Positions 21,914 through 32,367 of a stretch of DNA of 64,000 nucleotides are shown here, one piece after another (position 1 is the stretch's first letter; each line of letters starts with the position of its first letter). A model generated the notes under the pieces. The model was not told where the DNA came from. It worked only from the letters and a program-made list of their open reading frames with translations, and did not search any database. A program made the translations under genes and the position numbers. This DNA is from Anniella stebbinsi (Eukaryota > Chordata > Lepidosauria > Squamata > Anniellidae): contig JARDYH010000003.1 of NCBI GenBank assembly GCA_029215795.1, positions 68,828,109-68,892,108 of the forward strand, in the 5' to 3' direction.

Positions 21914-21998
21914 AGAAGAGGAGGAGGAGGAGGAGGAGGAGGAGGAGGAGGAGGAGGAGGAGGAGATGACGACAATGATGATGATGATGATGATGATA
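21914..21998. repeat. (AGG)n then (GAT)n triplet repeats
   Basis: About seventeen AGG units (21914-21966) followed, after GATGACGACAAT, by about eight GAT units. The minus-strand frame reads as poly-Ser/Ile and is not a gene. Confidence 0.95.
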
Positions 21999-22451
21999 AC
22001 AAAAACAAGCTCTGGACATGCAAGCTTCAGCACAAAGACATATAAAGCCACTTTTTCAGTCATTTCTTGTTGTTTATTTGACCAGAAAACAGTACCAGCA
22101 CAAAGTTGATCCAAATAGTTGCATCTTATCTACTTGTAAATGGAACAGCTCTACAGATATTGGGGTAAATCATCCACTGCACCCTCTCCACAATTGCAAA
22201 TTTTAAATTAAATTAAATGGTATGTCCCTGCATAATGATTATCTCAAACTGCAGAAGTTGCCTGTTGAAAAACAAAGAAATTGATTTAGGATTGCTATTC
22301 TGAATCATCAACACTCTTAGCTCTCTACCTCAGCTGCTTCTTAAACAACAGCCAAAAAGAGAAGGAACCCCAGGAAGGAAGCCAAAAAAAGCCAAAGGCA
22401 AACGGGTGGAAACGAAGAATGAGATTTAATAAAAATAAAATATACCACCAA

Positions 22452-22490
22452 CGCATTTCGGACTAGCAATGTCCTTCAGGGTAGTTTAAT
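22452..22490. repeat. Dispersed motif AACGCATTTCGG...GTCCTTCAGGG
   Basis: AACGCATTTCGGACTAGCAA followed by TGTCCTTCAGGG resembles a motif that recurs in vertebrate interspersed repeats. Diverged relatives are near 39147 (CAATGCATTTCGGC) and 45830 (CAATGCGTTTCAGCC). The parent element is unknown to me. Confidence 0.4.
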
Positions 22491-23217
22491 ATCAAGATAC
22501 CATAGCACTTCTCTTATGAGTAACGACCTCATGTCATGGAAATCCAGAATATCCAGAATATCCAGAACTCCTGGAAGGGGATCACAATTTCTCTCTGTAC
22601 TTCACACACTGAAGATATGCAGCATTATATTCGATGCACTTCTTCCCTCTAGAACTTTCCTAGCACTGAAAGTGTCTGGTGCAGATAGTCCCTTTAATGT
22701 CATTCTGTTGAGTGGTCATTCTGAAAGGAACAGGATAATTGGACATCAATTAACTTGTCATCTGGGGACTGTGGGGTACAACTTCATCAGTCTCCCTTCC
22801 TCTGCAGCTGTGGCACAGGGCAGGTGCCCAATTTTAAGACAATCGATACAACACAACAATATCAGGAGAAAACACTGCCATAGGGACACACAAAGTCTGT
22901 CACACATTGACACACACTGCTATAGGCCAAGGTCTAGTAGCAGGTTAAGGATATCAGAGGGACAGATTGCAAGGAAAAGAAAGGTAAGCAGGGACTAAGA
23001 TAGTCTTTGGATATTGCAGGCTCAGTTTCACCACATTGATGCTCCATCTAGCTCAGTATCATCAATTAGTATTAAAGTATTAAAATGAGATGAAGAGCTT
23101 GAAGGTGTGCATGCTCCAATTCTGGAATTAATTTTCCTAAACAGAATTCAGGATGAGTGAAATACAGGGCACAGCAAACTCATGGAACAAGTAAGGGACT
23201 GCATGGGGAAAATTAGG

Positions 23218-23579
23218 AGCTTTTCTACACAAGGCATTCATTGTGCACTCATGATTCCTCACTTATGGTAGTTTGTGGGTCCTTTACATGATGTCATCAT
23301 CCTCCAGGGCCTTTTTCATGCTTTGCAACCATTTTAGAGGGCTTTAAAAAAATGTCTGGTATTATTTGTGAATGGTGGGATAAAGTCTAGTGTAATCATG
23401 CAATTCTGCTATACCACAGCTCCACCTAGTGCTTGTATAATGGAACATAAGGAAAGGAAGAGAAAGACCCCCCCCCCCAGAAGAAACATGTGTAAAGGAG
23501 CCAATTTTAATCCTGCAAAGAATCTGGAAACAGACACCTTGGTAAAGTGGTGAGTTAAAAGCCTCTTATAGAAAAACCC
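23218..23579. mobile_element. MITE with AGCTTTTCTACAC ends
   Basis: The left end GGAGCTTTTCTACACAAGGC and right end GCCTCTTATAGAAAAACCC are inverted repeats. The core includes CTATACCACAGCTCCACCTAG. The ends match those of the nested element at 45963-46980. No target duplication was seen. Confidence 0.6.
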
Positions 23580-23825
23580 TTGCTCAAACTTACCTGAAAG
23601 CCCTTAAAAAGCTTTCTGCATTAAATCAACCTTTATGTTGGCTGTGATCATGGTGTCCTCTAATGGAATGACTATCTGTTCCAGATGTCAGACCCTGACA
23701 TTCCTTCTTTCAATACCTACCGAGCACTACCTTTTTTGTGTGAATTCTCTATATAACCACCCCCTAATGGGCTACAGAGCCACAGTAAATGTGGCAACAC
23801 CTTAGAGCTAGTCAGATCTAGATGA

Positions 23826-23826
<1 letters not shown>

Positions 23827-23874
<48 letters not shown>

Positions 23875-24130
23875 TCTATACCGCCCCATAGCCAAAGCTC
23901 TCTGGGTGGTTTTCAAAAATTAAACACCATTAAAATACATTGTATAAAATGTAATATAAAACTATCTCTTCTGGGCTAATCAACAAACTGAGTGACTCCA
24001 ATACAGAATTTAGACAGATGAGGTAAACATTCATGCTTGCAAATGTGTGTGCATGCTGAACTGTGTATTCCTGTTGGAAATTCAAAAGTGCAATAGCCTT
24101 CATTTGAATATCTATATTGCAGTCCAATAG
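23827..24130 (-). mobile_element. LINE 3' tail with (TTA)n
   Basis: A tract of about sixteen TTA units (23827-23875) is followed by TATACCGCCCCATAGCCAAA and GCTCTCTGGGTGG. On the minus strand this is the common 3' end ...CCACCCAGAGAGCTTTGGCT...GGGGCGGTATA ending in a triplet tail. The same 3' end is seen on the plus strand at 27130-27216. Confidence 0.65.
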
Positions 24131-24505
24131 ATTGTTAATTTACTCCTTACTGTTACCATGCAATATAATTTGTGTGTACATAATATATCAACATGTCATG
24201 GAGAGATGAAGTCCAATAGAAAAGGTTTGTGGTGAATTCCAAACTTGGTTCCCTCATTTTTACAATCTATTGACTATTGTTTTTTCAAAGCACTCACTCA
24301 CATAGCCCCTCATTATACTTGAATTTTTGTGCCATTTTATTTCAGAAACAAAATGAAAAGACAGTCCTATATTACTTGATTTCCCATGATTGTGTGGTTG
24401 AGGTAATTGCTTAGACTTTGCTTCTAATAAATGCTAATAAATTAAAGCTTAGAAAAAACATTAAATACAAAATAAATTGGTGCCTCTGTGCAAATTGCTA
24501 AATCA

Positions 24506-24508
<3 letters not shown>

Positions 24509-24543
<35 letters not shown>
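24509..24543. repeat. (AT)n microsatellite
   Basis: About seventeen AT units, a perfect alternating tract. Confidence 0.95.
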
Positions 24544-24545
<2 letters not shown>

Positions 24546-25093
24546 CTGAACTGCCTTTCACTTTGAAAATGAGGGATGTGAGATACATCTTACTTGAAAC
24601 AAATGCTATTTAGCAACTGAAGCATCTAGAGCACTTTTGATAACCTAGGTAAGATGTATTGATTTTCCCATTGATTTTTTAAATATACCTTCTCTGTGAG
24701 CAGTTTCTCGCTGAAGAGAACTGGGTAGCTTTAGCAAGTGCCAGTTCCAAGCAGAATGTAAGCATTTAGCTTCTCAAGATAGATGATCATCACATGCCAA
24801 AGGCATATGATATAAGCCACTGTGATCATGTGGACTAAAGCAATGGCCTTGGATATGGGGAATCTTGATTCAAATCCTACCTCTGCCATCAACTAATTGC
24901 ATGACCTTCGATATTACTACTACTACTACTACTATTTCTTTACATAAAATTTTCTAGGCATTGTTCAAAGATTTAGGCTTGCAGTCTAAGGGGAAACTAC
25001 CTGCTACGTTAAAGGTTGCCAACATTCATAAAGCCCACTGACAAGGAATCTTTCTTCTCATCCATGGGGGAACAAATGATACTGAAAGTAGAG

Positions 25094-25413
25094 TAGGGTG
25101 ACCAGATAAAATCCAGGTCAGGGCTCCTATAACTTTAACAGCTGTAGAGAAAGGGGAATTTCAGCCAGTGTCATTTGTATGCAATTAGTTCCTGGTGAAA
25201 TTTCCTCTTCATCACAACTGTTAAAGTTGCAGGGGCCCTGCCTTCTTTTGTATATGGTCACTCTAGTATAGTGCCTGCACCTTTAACTGTTGTGATGAAG
25301 AGGGAATATCACCAGGAACTAATTGCATACAAATGACACTGGCTGAAATTCCCTTTTCTCTACAACTGTTAAAGATACAGGAGCCCTGACCTGGATTTTA
25401 TCTGGTCAGCCTA
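25094..25413. mobile_element. Foldback hAT MITE, copy 1
   Basis: 320 bp, from TAGGGTGACCAGATAAAATC to GATTTTATCTGGTCAGCCTA, flanked by the perfect 8-bp duplication AAGTAGAG (25086-25093, 25414-25421). The two halves are inverted copies of about 150 bp. Each half is itself partly self-complementary (AACTTTAACAGCTGTAGAGA against its complement near CACAACTGTTAAAGTT). No coding capacity. Confidence 0.92.
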
Positions 25414-25499
25414 AAGTAGAGCTATGAAGAAATCACATCAGACTTTGAAGCATGGGAAAGGAAACTCAAGAACTTTGGGCCCCAGGTAGATTTCTCATC

Positions 25500-26300
25500 C
25501 ATCTTTCCTGGGGCTTCTCTTGATCAGGGGTTTGCCCCAGGGGAGGATCCACAGTGGCAGCAGGTCATCTGTATGATGCAGCCGCCATCGCAAAGCCATC
25601 CAGGGGCAAACTCCTGAGACTCCACTTTAAAAAAGTTGGCTACCTATCCTGACTTTTTCTTCCCAGCAAGGAGCAGACACACATTTGCTGTCTGTCACCT
25701 TGTCCAGCTGTTACAGCAGAAGTGTGGCCCAGCCAACTGCAACCACTGATTGGTTGCAGTCAGCAGTCAGCAGGGAGGGGGGAGGGCGGAGGGCAGAGTC
25801 CAGCGAGCCGAAATGCTGCTGAACCTCCACTGTGCTGGGCCAGCGAGCACCGCTATTAAATAAAATGTAAAAACAAAATAAAAAAAATGAAGCTGGGCAC
25901 ATTAAAACAAAAAAAGTTTCTTTTTTAATGGGGCGAGGAGCCAACTTTTCTTTTTGGCTGTTGGGAGGAGGATGGGGGAAAGCAACGAGGGGACAGAAGA
26001 ATGGGAGCTGCCATGCTGGGACAGGGGGGAAGTGGCAGCCCAGCGATTCAAAGAGTCGCAGGGCCGCCTCTGCTCATTAAAACAGTAAAAAAAAAAATTA
26101 AAATGGAAAAGACGACTTCCCCCTCCAGGACTCCTTTCTTTCTGGCTGCAGGGAGGAGGGGGAGGGGGAAGATAACAACAGGGTGGGTGGAGGAACAGAA
26201 TGCTAAGGATGGCGGCAGCCTGGTGAGGTTTAAAACCCCGTACTCATGCTCCTTTCCATGGGTATTACCCTGGAGGAGCACAACTGCAGGATGTCAGATA
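25500..26300. other. GC-rich insert, probably an unclassified repeat
   Basis: Richer in GC than its surroundings, with an internal pair of resembling segments: each has an ATTAAAACA plus A-rich stretch followed by a ...TTTCTTTxTGGCTG-GGGAGGAGG block (about 25900-25975 and 26077-26160). The 108-codon frame through it resembles no known protein. Probably transposon-derived; boundaries not found. Confidence 0.35.
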
Positions 26301-26970
26301 ACGAGGCGCCAAAGCAACTTCATATAGACATGGCCCAGTACTTAGAAGAGGAATAGAAAGGGAAAGAAAAATACTGCAGGGGAATGACTGGCTAAAAGGT
26401 AGGGCCAATGTGAGTGATTTGGATTCTGGGACTACGAGTTATGCTTCTTGGAAGATGGACGGCTGGCAAGTGATGGGTTGCACGTCACAAGGACTGGGAA
26501 GAAAGTGTTTGGCCACTGCATGAAGAACTTCATCAGGAGGGCTTTAAAATAAACCCTACGGGGGAGGGAGATGCAAACTTGGAAGTAACAATGAATGAAG
26601 GCTTATGCAACAGAACAGAGAGAATAGCACCCAATAATAGTCTTCACAATAACATAGGAAGGAAGCACATGGTCTTCAGTTTCTATATACTAATGCCCAG
26701 AGTATGGGAAACAGAACAAACTTAAACTCTTAATACAGGGAGGCAAATATAACTTGATAGGTATAACTGAAACTTGATGGGATGACTCCCTTAACCAGAA
26801 TACAGCAATTGGAGGATACAACTTGTTCAAAAAGAACAGAAGAAATAGAAAGGGAGGTGGAGTCACACTATATGTCAAAAATACTTATCCCTACACAGAA
26901 ACAAAAGAGGATGAGCCTGGTAGACCCGTTGAGAGCATCTGGATTAAAATAATTGGGGCAACAGTCAAGA
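26300..26970 (+). pseudogene. CR1 LINE endonuclease region, 5' part
   Basis: Decayed CR1 ORF2 start. Translated segments read YNLIGITETWWDDSLNQNT, AIGGYNLFKK and GGGVTLYVKN, which are characteristic of the apurinic-type endonuclease of CR1 LINEs. Stops and frameshifts are present. The element is interrupted at about 26970 by another retroposon and resumes at about 27217. Confidence 0.85.
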
Positions 26971-27216
26971 CTTTCCTCTTCTCTCAGGCATTTAGCAATA
27001 TCTGATGAGCCTGGGTTTGTTTTGTTTTTAGGTTTATAGCTTTTAAAGTTATTATAGTGGTATATAGTGTGTATATTGTGTGTATATTGTATGATTTTGC
27101 TGTTTTAATTTTGGTATATTGTTTTTAATTGTTTTAATCTTATGTAAACCACCCAGAGAGCTTTGGCTATGGGGCAGTATACAAATGTAATAAAATAAAT
27201 AAATAAATAAATAAAA
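26971..27216 (+). mobile_element. L2-like LINE 3' tail inserted in the CR1
   Basis: Ends GTAAACCACCCAGAGAGCTT...GGCTATGGGGCAGTATA followed by AAATGTAATAAAATAAATAA and an (AAAT)n tail. It splits the CR1 endonuclease frame between its WIKIIGATVK and VVRVYPIYHQ segments, so it inserted after the CR1. Confidence 0.75.
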
Positions 27217-27650
27217 CATTGTAGTCAGAGTCTACCCAATCTACCACCAATCAAGGAGAAGATGAGGATGAAACTTTTGAAAAACCAGTTTCCAATGTTT
27301 CAAGGAGATGCGATGTAGCAGTAATTGGAGACTTCAATTACACTGATATCCGTTGGAAGACAAATTCTACCAAATGTGGCCACTCCAAGAAATTCCCGTC
27401 ATGTGTTGCTGATAACTTACTCATACCGAAAGTAGAGGAAGGAACTAGAGGATCGGCTATCCTTGACTTGATTCTGACCAATCGAGATAACGAGTGGATA
27501 AAGTGGCAGTTACAGGAACTCTGCGGGAAAGTGACCACATCATCCTTGACTTCTTGATTTTAAAGGAAACAAAAGCTGAGTGTAGCCATACGAGCATTCT
27601 GGATTTTAGGAAAGCAGATTTTAATCAACTCAGAATGTTCTAATGGCAAA
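27217..27650 (+). pseudogene. CR1 LINE endonuclease region, 3' part
   Basis: Continues the CR1 after the insertion. AVIGDFNYTDIRWKTN is the conserved GDFN motif, and GTRGSAILDLILTNRDN is the conserved LDLILTNR motif of the endonuclease. Frameshifted and dead; ends near 27650 without a reverse transcriptase domain. Confidence 0.85.
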
Positions 27651-29400
27651 CACAAGAAACAACATAAAACATTTTTTGAATTAGAAGTGCTGTATTAGTG
27701 ATAAATAGCAGTAGTAGCATTAAAATATTTTAGCTGAGTCTCTTTTTCCTAGGCAGCAGCAACAGTCATAAATTATTAAAGTCATACACATAAGCCAAGA
27801 AAATATTCATACAGACTGAAGCGGTATATGGTTTTCCTACTCATATATGTTAACTTTCTCCTCTAGCCCTGGAGAGAAACATATAGATGAGATTTTTCTC
27901 TCACTGAACCATCTTTTTTCCTATGTTAAACCAGCAGATAAAAATGTATTCTAACATTGATGGATTTATGCACACCCATTTATGATAGTTTCTGGTTTTT
28001 AACGTCATCCTGGAAAGTTTCAATAAAATCATTTCCCCCTTCTGATCATGCAAAGAAGTAATTATCAAGTGAAAATAGTTTATTTCTTGCTTCTTTGAAA
28101 AAAACTTCTAAGTAATGCCAGAAGAAACCATGACATCCCTGTGAAGTTCAACATCTCATTGCATTCTAGGATGTTGAGTCTGAGTAAGATCCCTGGGTAT
28201 CAGTACGAATTATGAAACTACCAGCTTTTCTAAAATGTAAGAATTTGAACTGAGCTGGTGGGGCCCATACTTCCATTCCCTGGGACCGCCACCTTTTCCC
28301 CATCTCCATGCTCAGGTTTCTGAGAGTGACGAGGTAGTCAGCTGCTCTCTGTGGGGAGAGTGGGAGGTAAGTGTGGTTTACTGGTTCCAAGATCAGAGCT
28401 CTGTCTCCAGCCTTGTAGCCAGTAAACCAAACAATCCTATCCCCCCATGTTTAGGGGCCATAGCATCACTGTCTTACTCATTTGAGCTTACTCATAAGTA
28501 AAGAGGACAAGCCTCTGCATGTCAGCAATGGGCCTTCTCTGTGTGTGGGGGGGGGGCTCCCTCTGGAATGACCTCTCCTTTGAGATACTACAGGCATTAA
28601 TGATCATATACTTTTGACAATTAGTAAACATTTATTTATCATGGCTTTCCCCAACCATTAACTTGTCTAAATGTTGTTGTACTTTTATAATGTTGTATTG
28701 TTTTCTAATTTGTTGTAAACTACTTTGGGATTTTTAAAATGGGAAGTGGTATATAAATATTTTAAAATCAATACAAATAAATAATAGAAGGACTAAATCA
28801 CTCAGCATCACTTCAAATAGCACCCCAAATACCACCTATATGCATGTCTATTCATAAGAAAACAGGGTAGTCTCTGCATGTTTACACAGAAATAAGGAGG
28901 ACTGGATTAATCAGCAGTTTCTTCCCAGGCTCAGCCTTCTCTTCCAAGTAGGGAAAAGCTATTTCCCTGATGAGAAAGGGCTCACCAAGGAAAAGCTCTC
29001 ATCTCTAATCAGCTGCGGATTAGAAATAAGAACTTTTCCCTCCTTGGAGAGGGTGCCTGGTGAAAAAGTTGGTGGGCCAGATGGAGAACCCCTGTGTTCC
29101 AGGGGATTTCCCATCCCTAGCCTGCATAAACAAGAATAAGCCGAACTAGACATGACACAGAAGATCCATAAATAGGATTGCCAGTTCTTTTCAAAAACAA
29201 AAGAAGCCATGGTGGAGCTCATGGTTTAGATTGGGACTGCAGCATTGGGAGTACGGAGATGTAACCCTTTCCTCTGTGCATCTTGGATAGCTCCGTTAAA
29301 GCTCTGACTTGTTCTGACTGAAACCCAGAACAGATTCACAGCCCCACTGATATCGGAGCCACCACTGGCCCAGTATACCTTTTTTGTCATTCAAAGCTGA
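27651..29400. other. Intergenic stretch with one LINE tail
   Basis: Apart from a LINE 3' tail at 28650-28790 (GTTGTAAACTACTTTGGGAT then GGTATATAAATATT and ATAAATAA) and a G run near 28547, nothing was recognised. No exon or RNA gene seen. Confidence 0.5.
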
Positions 29401-29679
29401 GCAGTGCAATTCCCCCATTTCGGCTCAGGGGCTTCTAGCATTAGCATAGACAGACCTATACATGGCGACCTGCACCAAACATCTCTGGTGTGTACATTTC
29501 CCCCTATGGCTCTTTGGCCTTTTTGGTTGGCTATCATGTTCTTCTGCAAACTCTTGGCCTATTTCTATCCCCTCCCCATTTGGGCAATCAAAAATGACAT
29601 TTACTCTCATCCCCTAGGGCATCATTCATCCCAAACCAGATGTTCCCCTCCTGTCAGCTTTCCCTCTGGGGTCATTTTA

Positions 29680-30180
29680 AAAGCTGCTCTACCACCTTTC
29701 TGGTGTTAAGTGCCAGCAATCTCATTCCATTCTGATTTAGGTGGAGCCCATCACTTTTATACAGGCCCAGCATGTTCCCTGGTTCCCCACAAACCTAAAT
29801 CCCACCTCCCTATACCACTGTCTTATCTCTGCATTGAGACTCCTCAGCATTTTCTGTCTAGCTGGTCCTGCATTTCAGAAAAAGCTACCTTGAAGGAACT
29901 TCTGACTTTCAACCTTCTACCTACCAATCTAAATTTGGCTCCCAGGATTGTATGAATACGTTTCCCTGTGCCACTGGTACAGTCATGTACCACATCCATT
30001 GATGCTTCCCCAGCATTATCTACCAGGCTATCTGAATTACATGTGATATCCACAGCCCTTGCACTGGGCAGGCAAGTCACCATGTGGTTTACAAGACTAT
30101 CGAAAACCCATCTCCCTGTTTCTCTAATTGCTGAATCTCCTACTACCATGATCTCCCTGCCCCCTCAAAAGCATATCCTC
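29680..30180 (-). pseudogene. CR1-type LINE ORF1 with SGNH-esterase-like domain
   Basis: The minus-strand reading has VVGDSAIRET (the GDS nucleophile block), CLPSARAVDI and, further on after a frame change, SDGLHLNQNGMRLLA (the DGLH block of SGNH hydrolases). This order matches the esterase-like ORF1 protein of CR1/L2 LINEs. The longest continuous frame is about 100 codons (30149-29844). The relic is degenerate. Confidence 0.7.
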
Positions 30181-30249
30181 AGCATGAGAGGATATCTATT
30201 CATCCCCCAAAGATCTTTCCCCTCTTGCTTGGAGGGATGCCTTCCTTCT

Positions 30250-30785
30250 CATAAGAACATAAGAAGAGCCATGCTGGATCCGACCAAGGGTCCATTTAGT
30301 CCAGCACTCTGTTCACACGGTGGCCAGCCAGCTGTTGACCAGAGACCCACAAGCAGGACACGGTGAAACAATACCCATCCACCCATGTTCTCCAGCAACT
30401 GGTGCACAAAAGCTTACTGCCTCTGATACTGGAGGTTGCACTTAGCCATCAGGACTAATAGCCATTTATAGCCTTCTCCTCCAGGAATTGATCCAACCCC
30501 AATTTAAAGCCATCCAAACTGGTGGCCATCACCACGCCTTGGGTAGTGAATTCCACAGTTTAACTATGCACTGTGTGAAGAAGTACTTCCTTTGATCTGT
30601 CCTGAATCTCCCACCAATTAGCTTCATGGGATGACACCAGGTTCTAGTATTATGGGAGAGGAATAAACATCTCTCCTTATCCACATTCTCCACACTATGC
30701 ATAATTTTGTACACCTATATCATGTCTCCCTTTAACCTCTTTTTTTTCCAAGCTGAACAATCCCAGCTGTTGTAACCTTCTCTGT
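30250..30785 (-). mobile_element. CR1-type LINE 3' end
   Basis: On the minus strand the 3' end reads ATCCAGCATGGCTCTTCTTA then TGTTCTTAT. Further upstream are the usual CR1 3' motifs (GAATTCACTACCCAAGGCGT, TGCAACCTCCAGTATCAGAG). It is in the same orientation as the ORF1 relic next to it, but the order shows it is a separate insertion. Confidence 0.8.
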
Positions 30786-30870
30786 GACAGTAGAGGAGCT
30801 GTCACCTTGGGAGTGGGACACTGTTATCACGTCCCTTAAGGGCTCATCGATGAACCTCTCCCAGGTTCTC

Positions 30871-31002
30871 CAGGGCCGTTTCTACACCAGACTGTTTGCC
30901 TGGGATGGGCCCCGGCTGGTCCCTGTGCGCCGATGGTGTGTATTAGGTACTTCCAGGATCACCCTCCCTCCCTCTACACCCTTATGGTGTAGAAAGGGCC
31001 CA
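30871..31002. mobile_element. Short MITE (TTTCTACACC ends)
   Basis: CAGGGCCGTTTCTACACCAG at the left and GGTGTAGAAAGGGCCCAG at the right are inverted repeats around a roughly 100-bp core. The flanks share GGTTCTCC and GGTCATCC, but only partly, so a hAT origin is a guess. Confidence 0.55.
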
Positions 31003-31104
31003 GGTCATCCAATTGGAGGGTGAGCAATGTGCTGAGGAATCCCCTAGGGGTGTTTCCCCATCCAAGGCTGCTTTCATTAATGATCTTAAGTGCTTCCATG
31101 AATG

Positions 31105-31390
31105 ATCCTCCAATCATCACCTCAGCCAGGGAGACTTCAGTGCATGTGTGCTTACCACGGCCAGGAAAAAAATGTGTATACCAAAGCCAGACATGAAGGG
31201 GAACTGAACCAGCTCAGTTTCATCTGCCTTGCCTCCTCCTCAAAGGAAGATGGCATGGGGGGCATGCAAAGCTGCACCAGGCAAGGCACCAGGTGGCTCA
31301 TACACCCAGCACCTCGTCTGGGATGGCCTTCCCTGGCCTGGGGAAGCCCATGTGCAGCAAAGCTTGGTTCCCGGCTGAAGACCAAATGAC
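31105..31390. repeat. Unclassified dispersed repeat, copy 1
   Basis: CCTCAGCCAGGGAGACTTCA and the following 250 bp align by eye, in direct orientation, with 42520-42800 (CCTCAGCCAAGGAGGATTTG...), sharing a CAGGAAA-type stretch, GCCAAGCCC/GCCAGACAT, GGGGAACTGAACC versus GGGGACTGAGCC, and TGCCTTGCCTCCTCC versus TGCCTACCTCTGTCC. The family is unknown to me. Confidence 0.5.
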
Positions 31391-32199
31391 ATCAATGAGC
31401 TAATGCCCCCACCTAAAAGTAGTTCTGCACCCCTGTTCTAATGGGGCTGGAAATGTTACATCATATCTAGACTACAGGGGACAAGCAAGTTTATGGAGGA
31501 TGTATGTGCAAAAGCATAGTAAGAAAGGATGCAGAATAGAGAAGTCCAAATTGACAGATTCTCTAGTCAAACTGAATTAGTAGTGATGCTTCACATTACA
31601 TTTTTTACACGTACACATAAAAGGAATGTTGTGCATAGAGGAAGCGCATTTTTGCAATTATGCATATGATACAGGAACAAGCAGGGGGAAGCCAGTATTG
31701 AACACAGATTGCCTACCATCACCACAGACATAAGATGGTAAATGTGTGCTGGATGCCATGAAATGTGTGAAACAATCCTGATTGCATGGCACCCAGAAAC
31801 AAGCATAATTGGACTGTATACACACGGGGAAACAGCAAATTATTATTCATCTTTAAATGCTTAATTAAGTGTTGAGAATGACTTAAAATAGGCATTATTT
31901 AAACCAGTTCAACAGCTTATTACCCACTAGGTGGCACCAAACAGCTATTATTCAGAGAACGTCCTTCAAAGGTTTAAGGTATATACAATAGGCATACATA
32001 GTGTGCCATTGCTGAAGATTTATTTGCATTCTTATTTCGCTTGCCGTCAAAGCCTACAAGTTTTAAGGCACATATCAAGCTGGCAAGGACTGACTTAATC
32101 ATGCCAGAGTATCACTACATTGCAAATAAACAGTAGATGTAGGTAGTCCACAGGTGAAAATCCTATGGAAATTATTGGTCACAGTATTTTTAAGAATAA
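31391..32199. other. Intergenic stretch, nothing recognised
   Basis: No exon, RNA gene or clear repeat family. Confidence 0.45.
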
Positions 32200-32367
32200 C
32201 AGTAAGCCTGTGTGCACCAGTTGCTGGGGAACATGGGCCGGAGGGTGCTGTCACCATGTCCTGCTTTGTTGGTCCCTGGTCGACAACTGGTTGGCCACTA
32301 TGTGAACAGAGTGCTGGACAAGATCGACCCTCGGTCTGATCCAGCATGGCACTTCTTATGTTCTTAA
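32200..32367 (+). mobile_element. CR1-type LINE 3' end
   Basis: Contains CAGTTGCTGGGGAACATGGG, GTTGGTCCCTGGTCGACAAC, TGGTTGGCCACTATGTGAAC and TGATCCAGCATGGCACTTCT then TATGTTCTTA. Opposite orientation to the related copy at 30250-30785. 5'-truncated. Confidence 0.8.

Noticed and set aside
22516..22998. 160-codon open frame
   Set aside because: No recognisable domain. It lies next to a dispersed repeat motif and has a repeated ISRISR stretch from a short tandem repeat; most likely chance.
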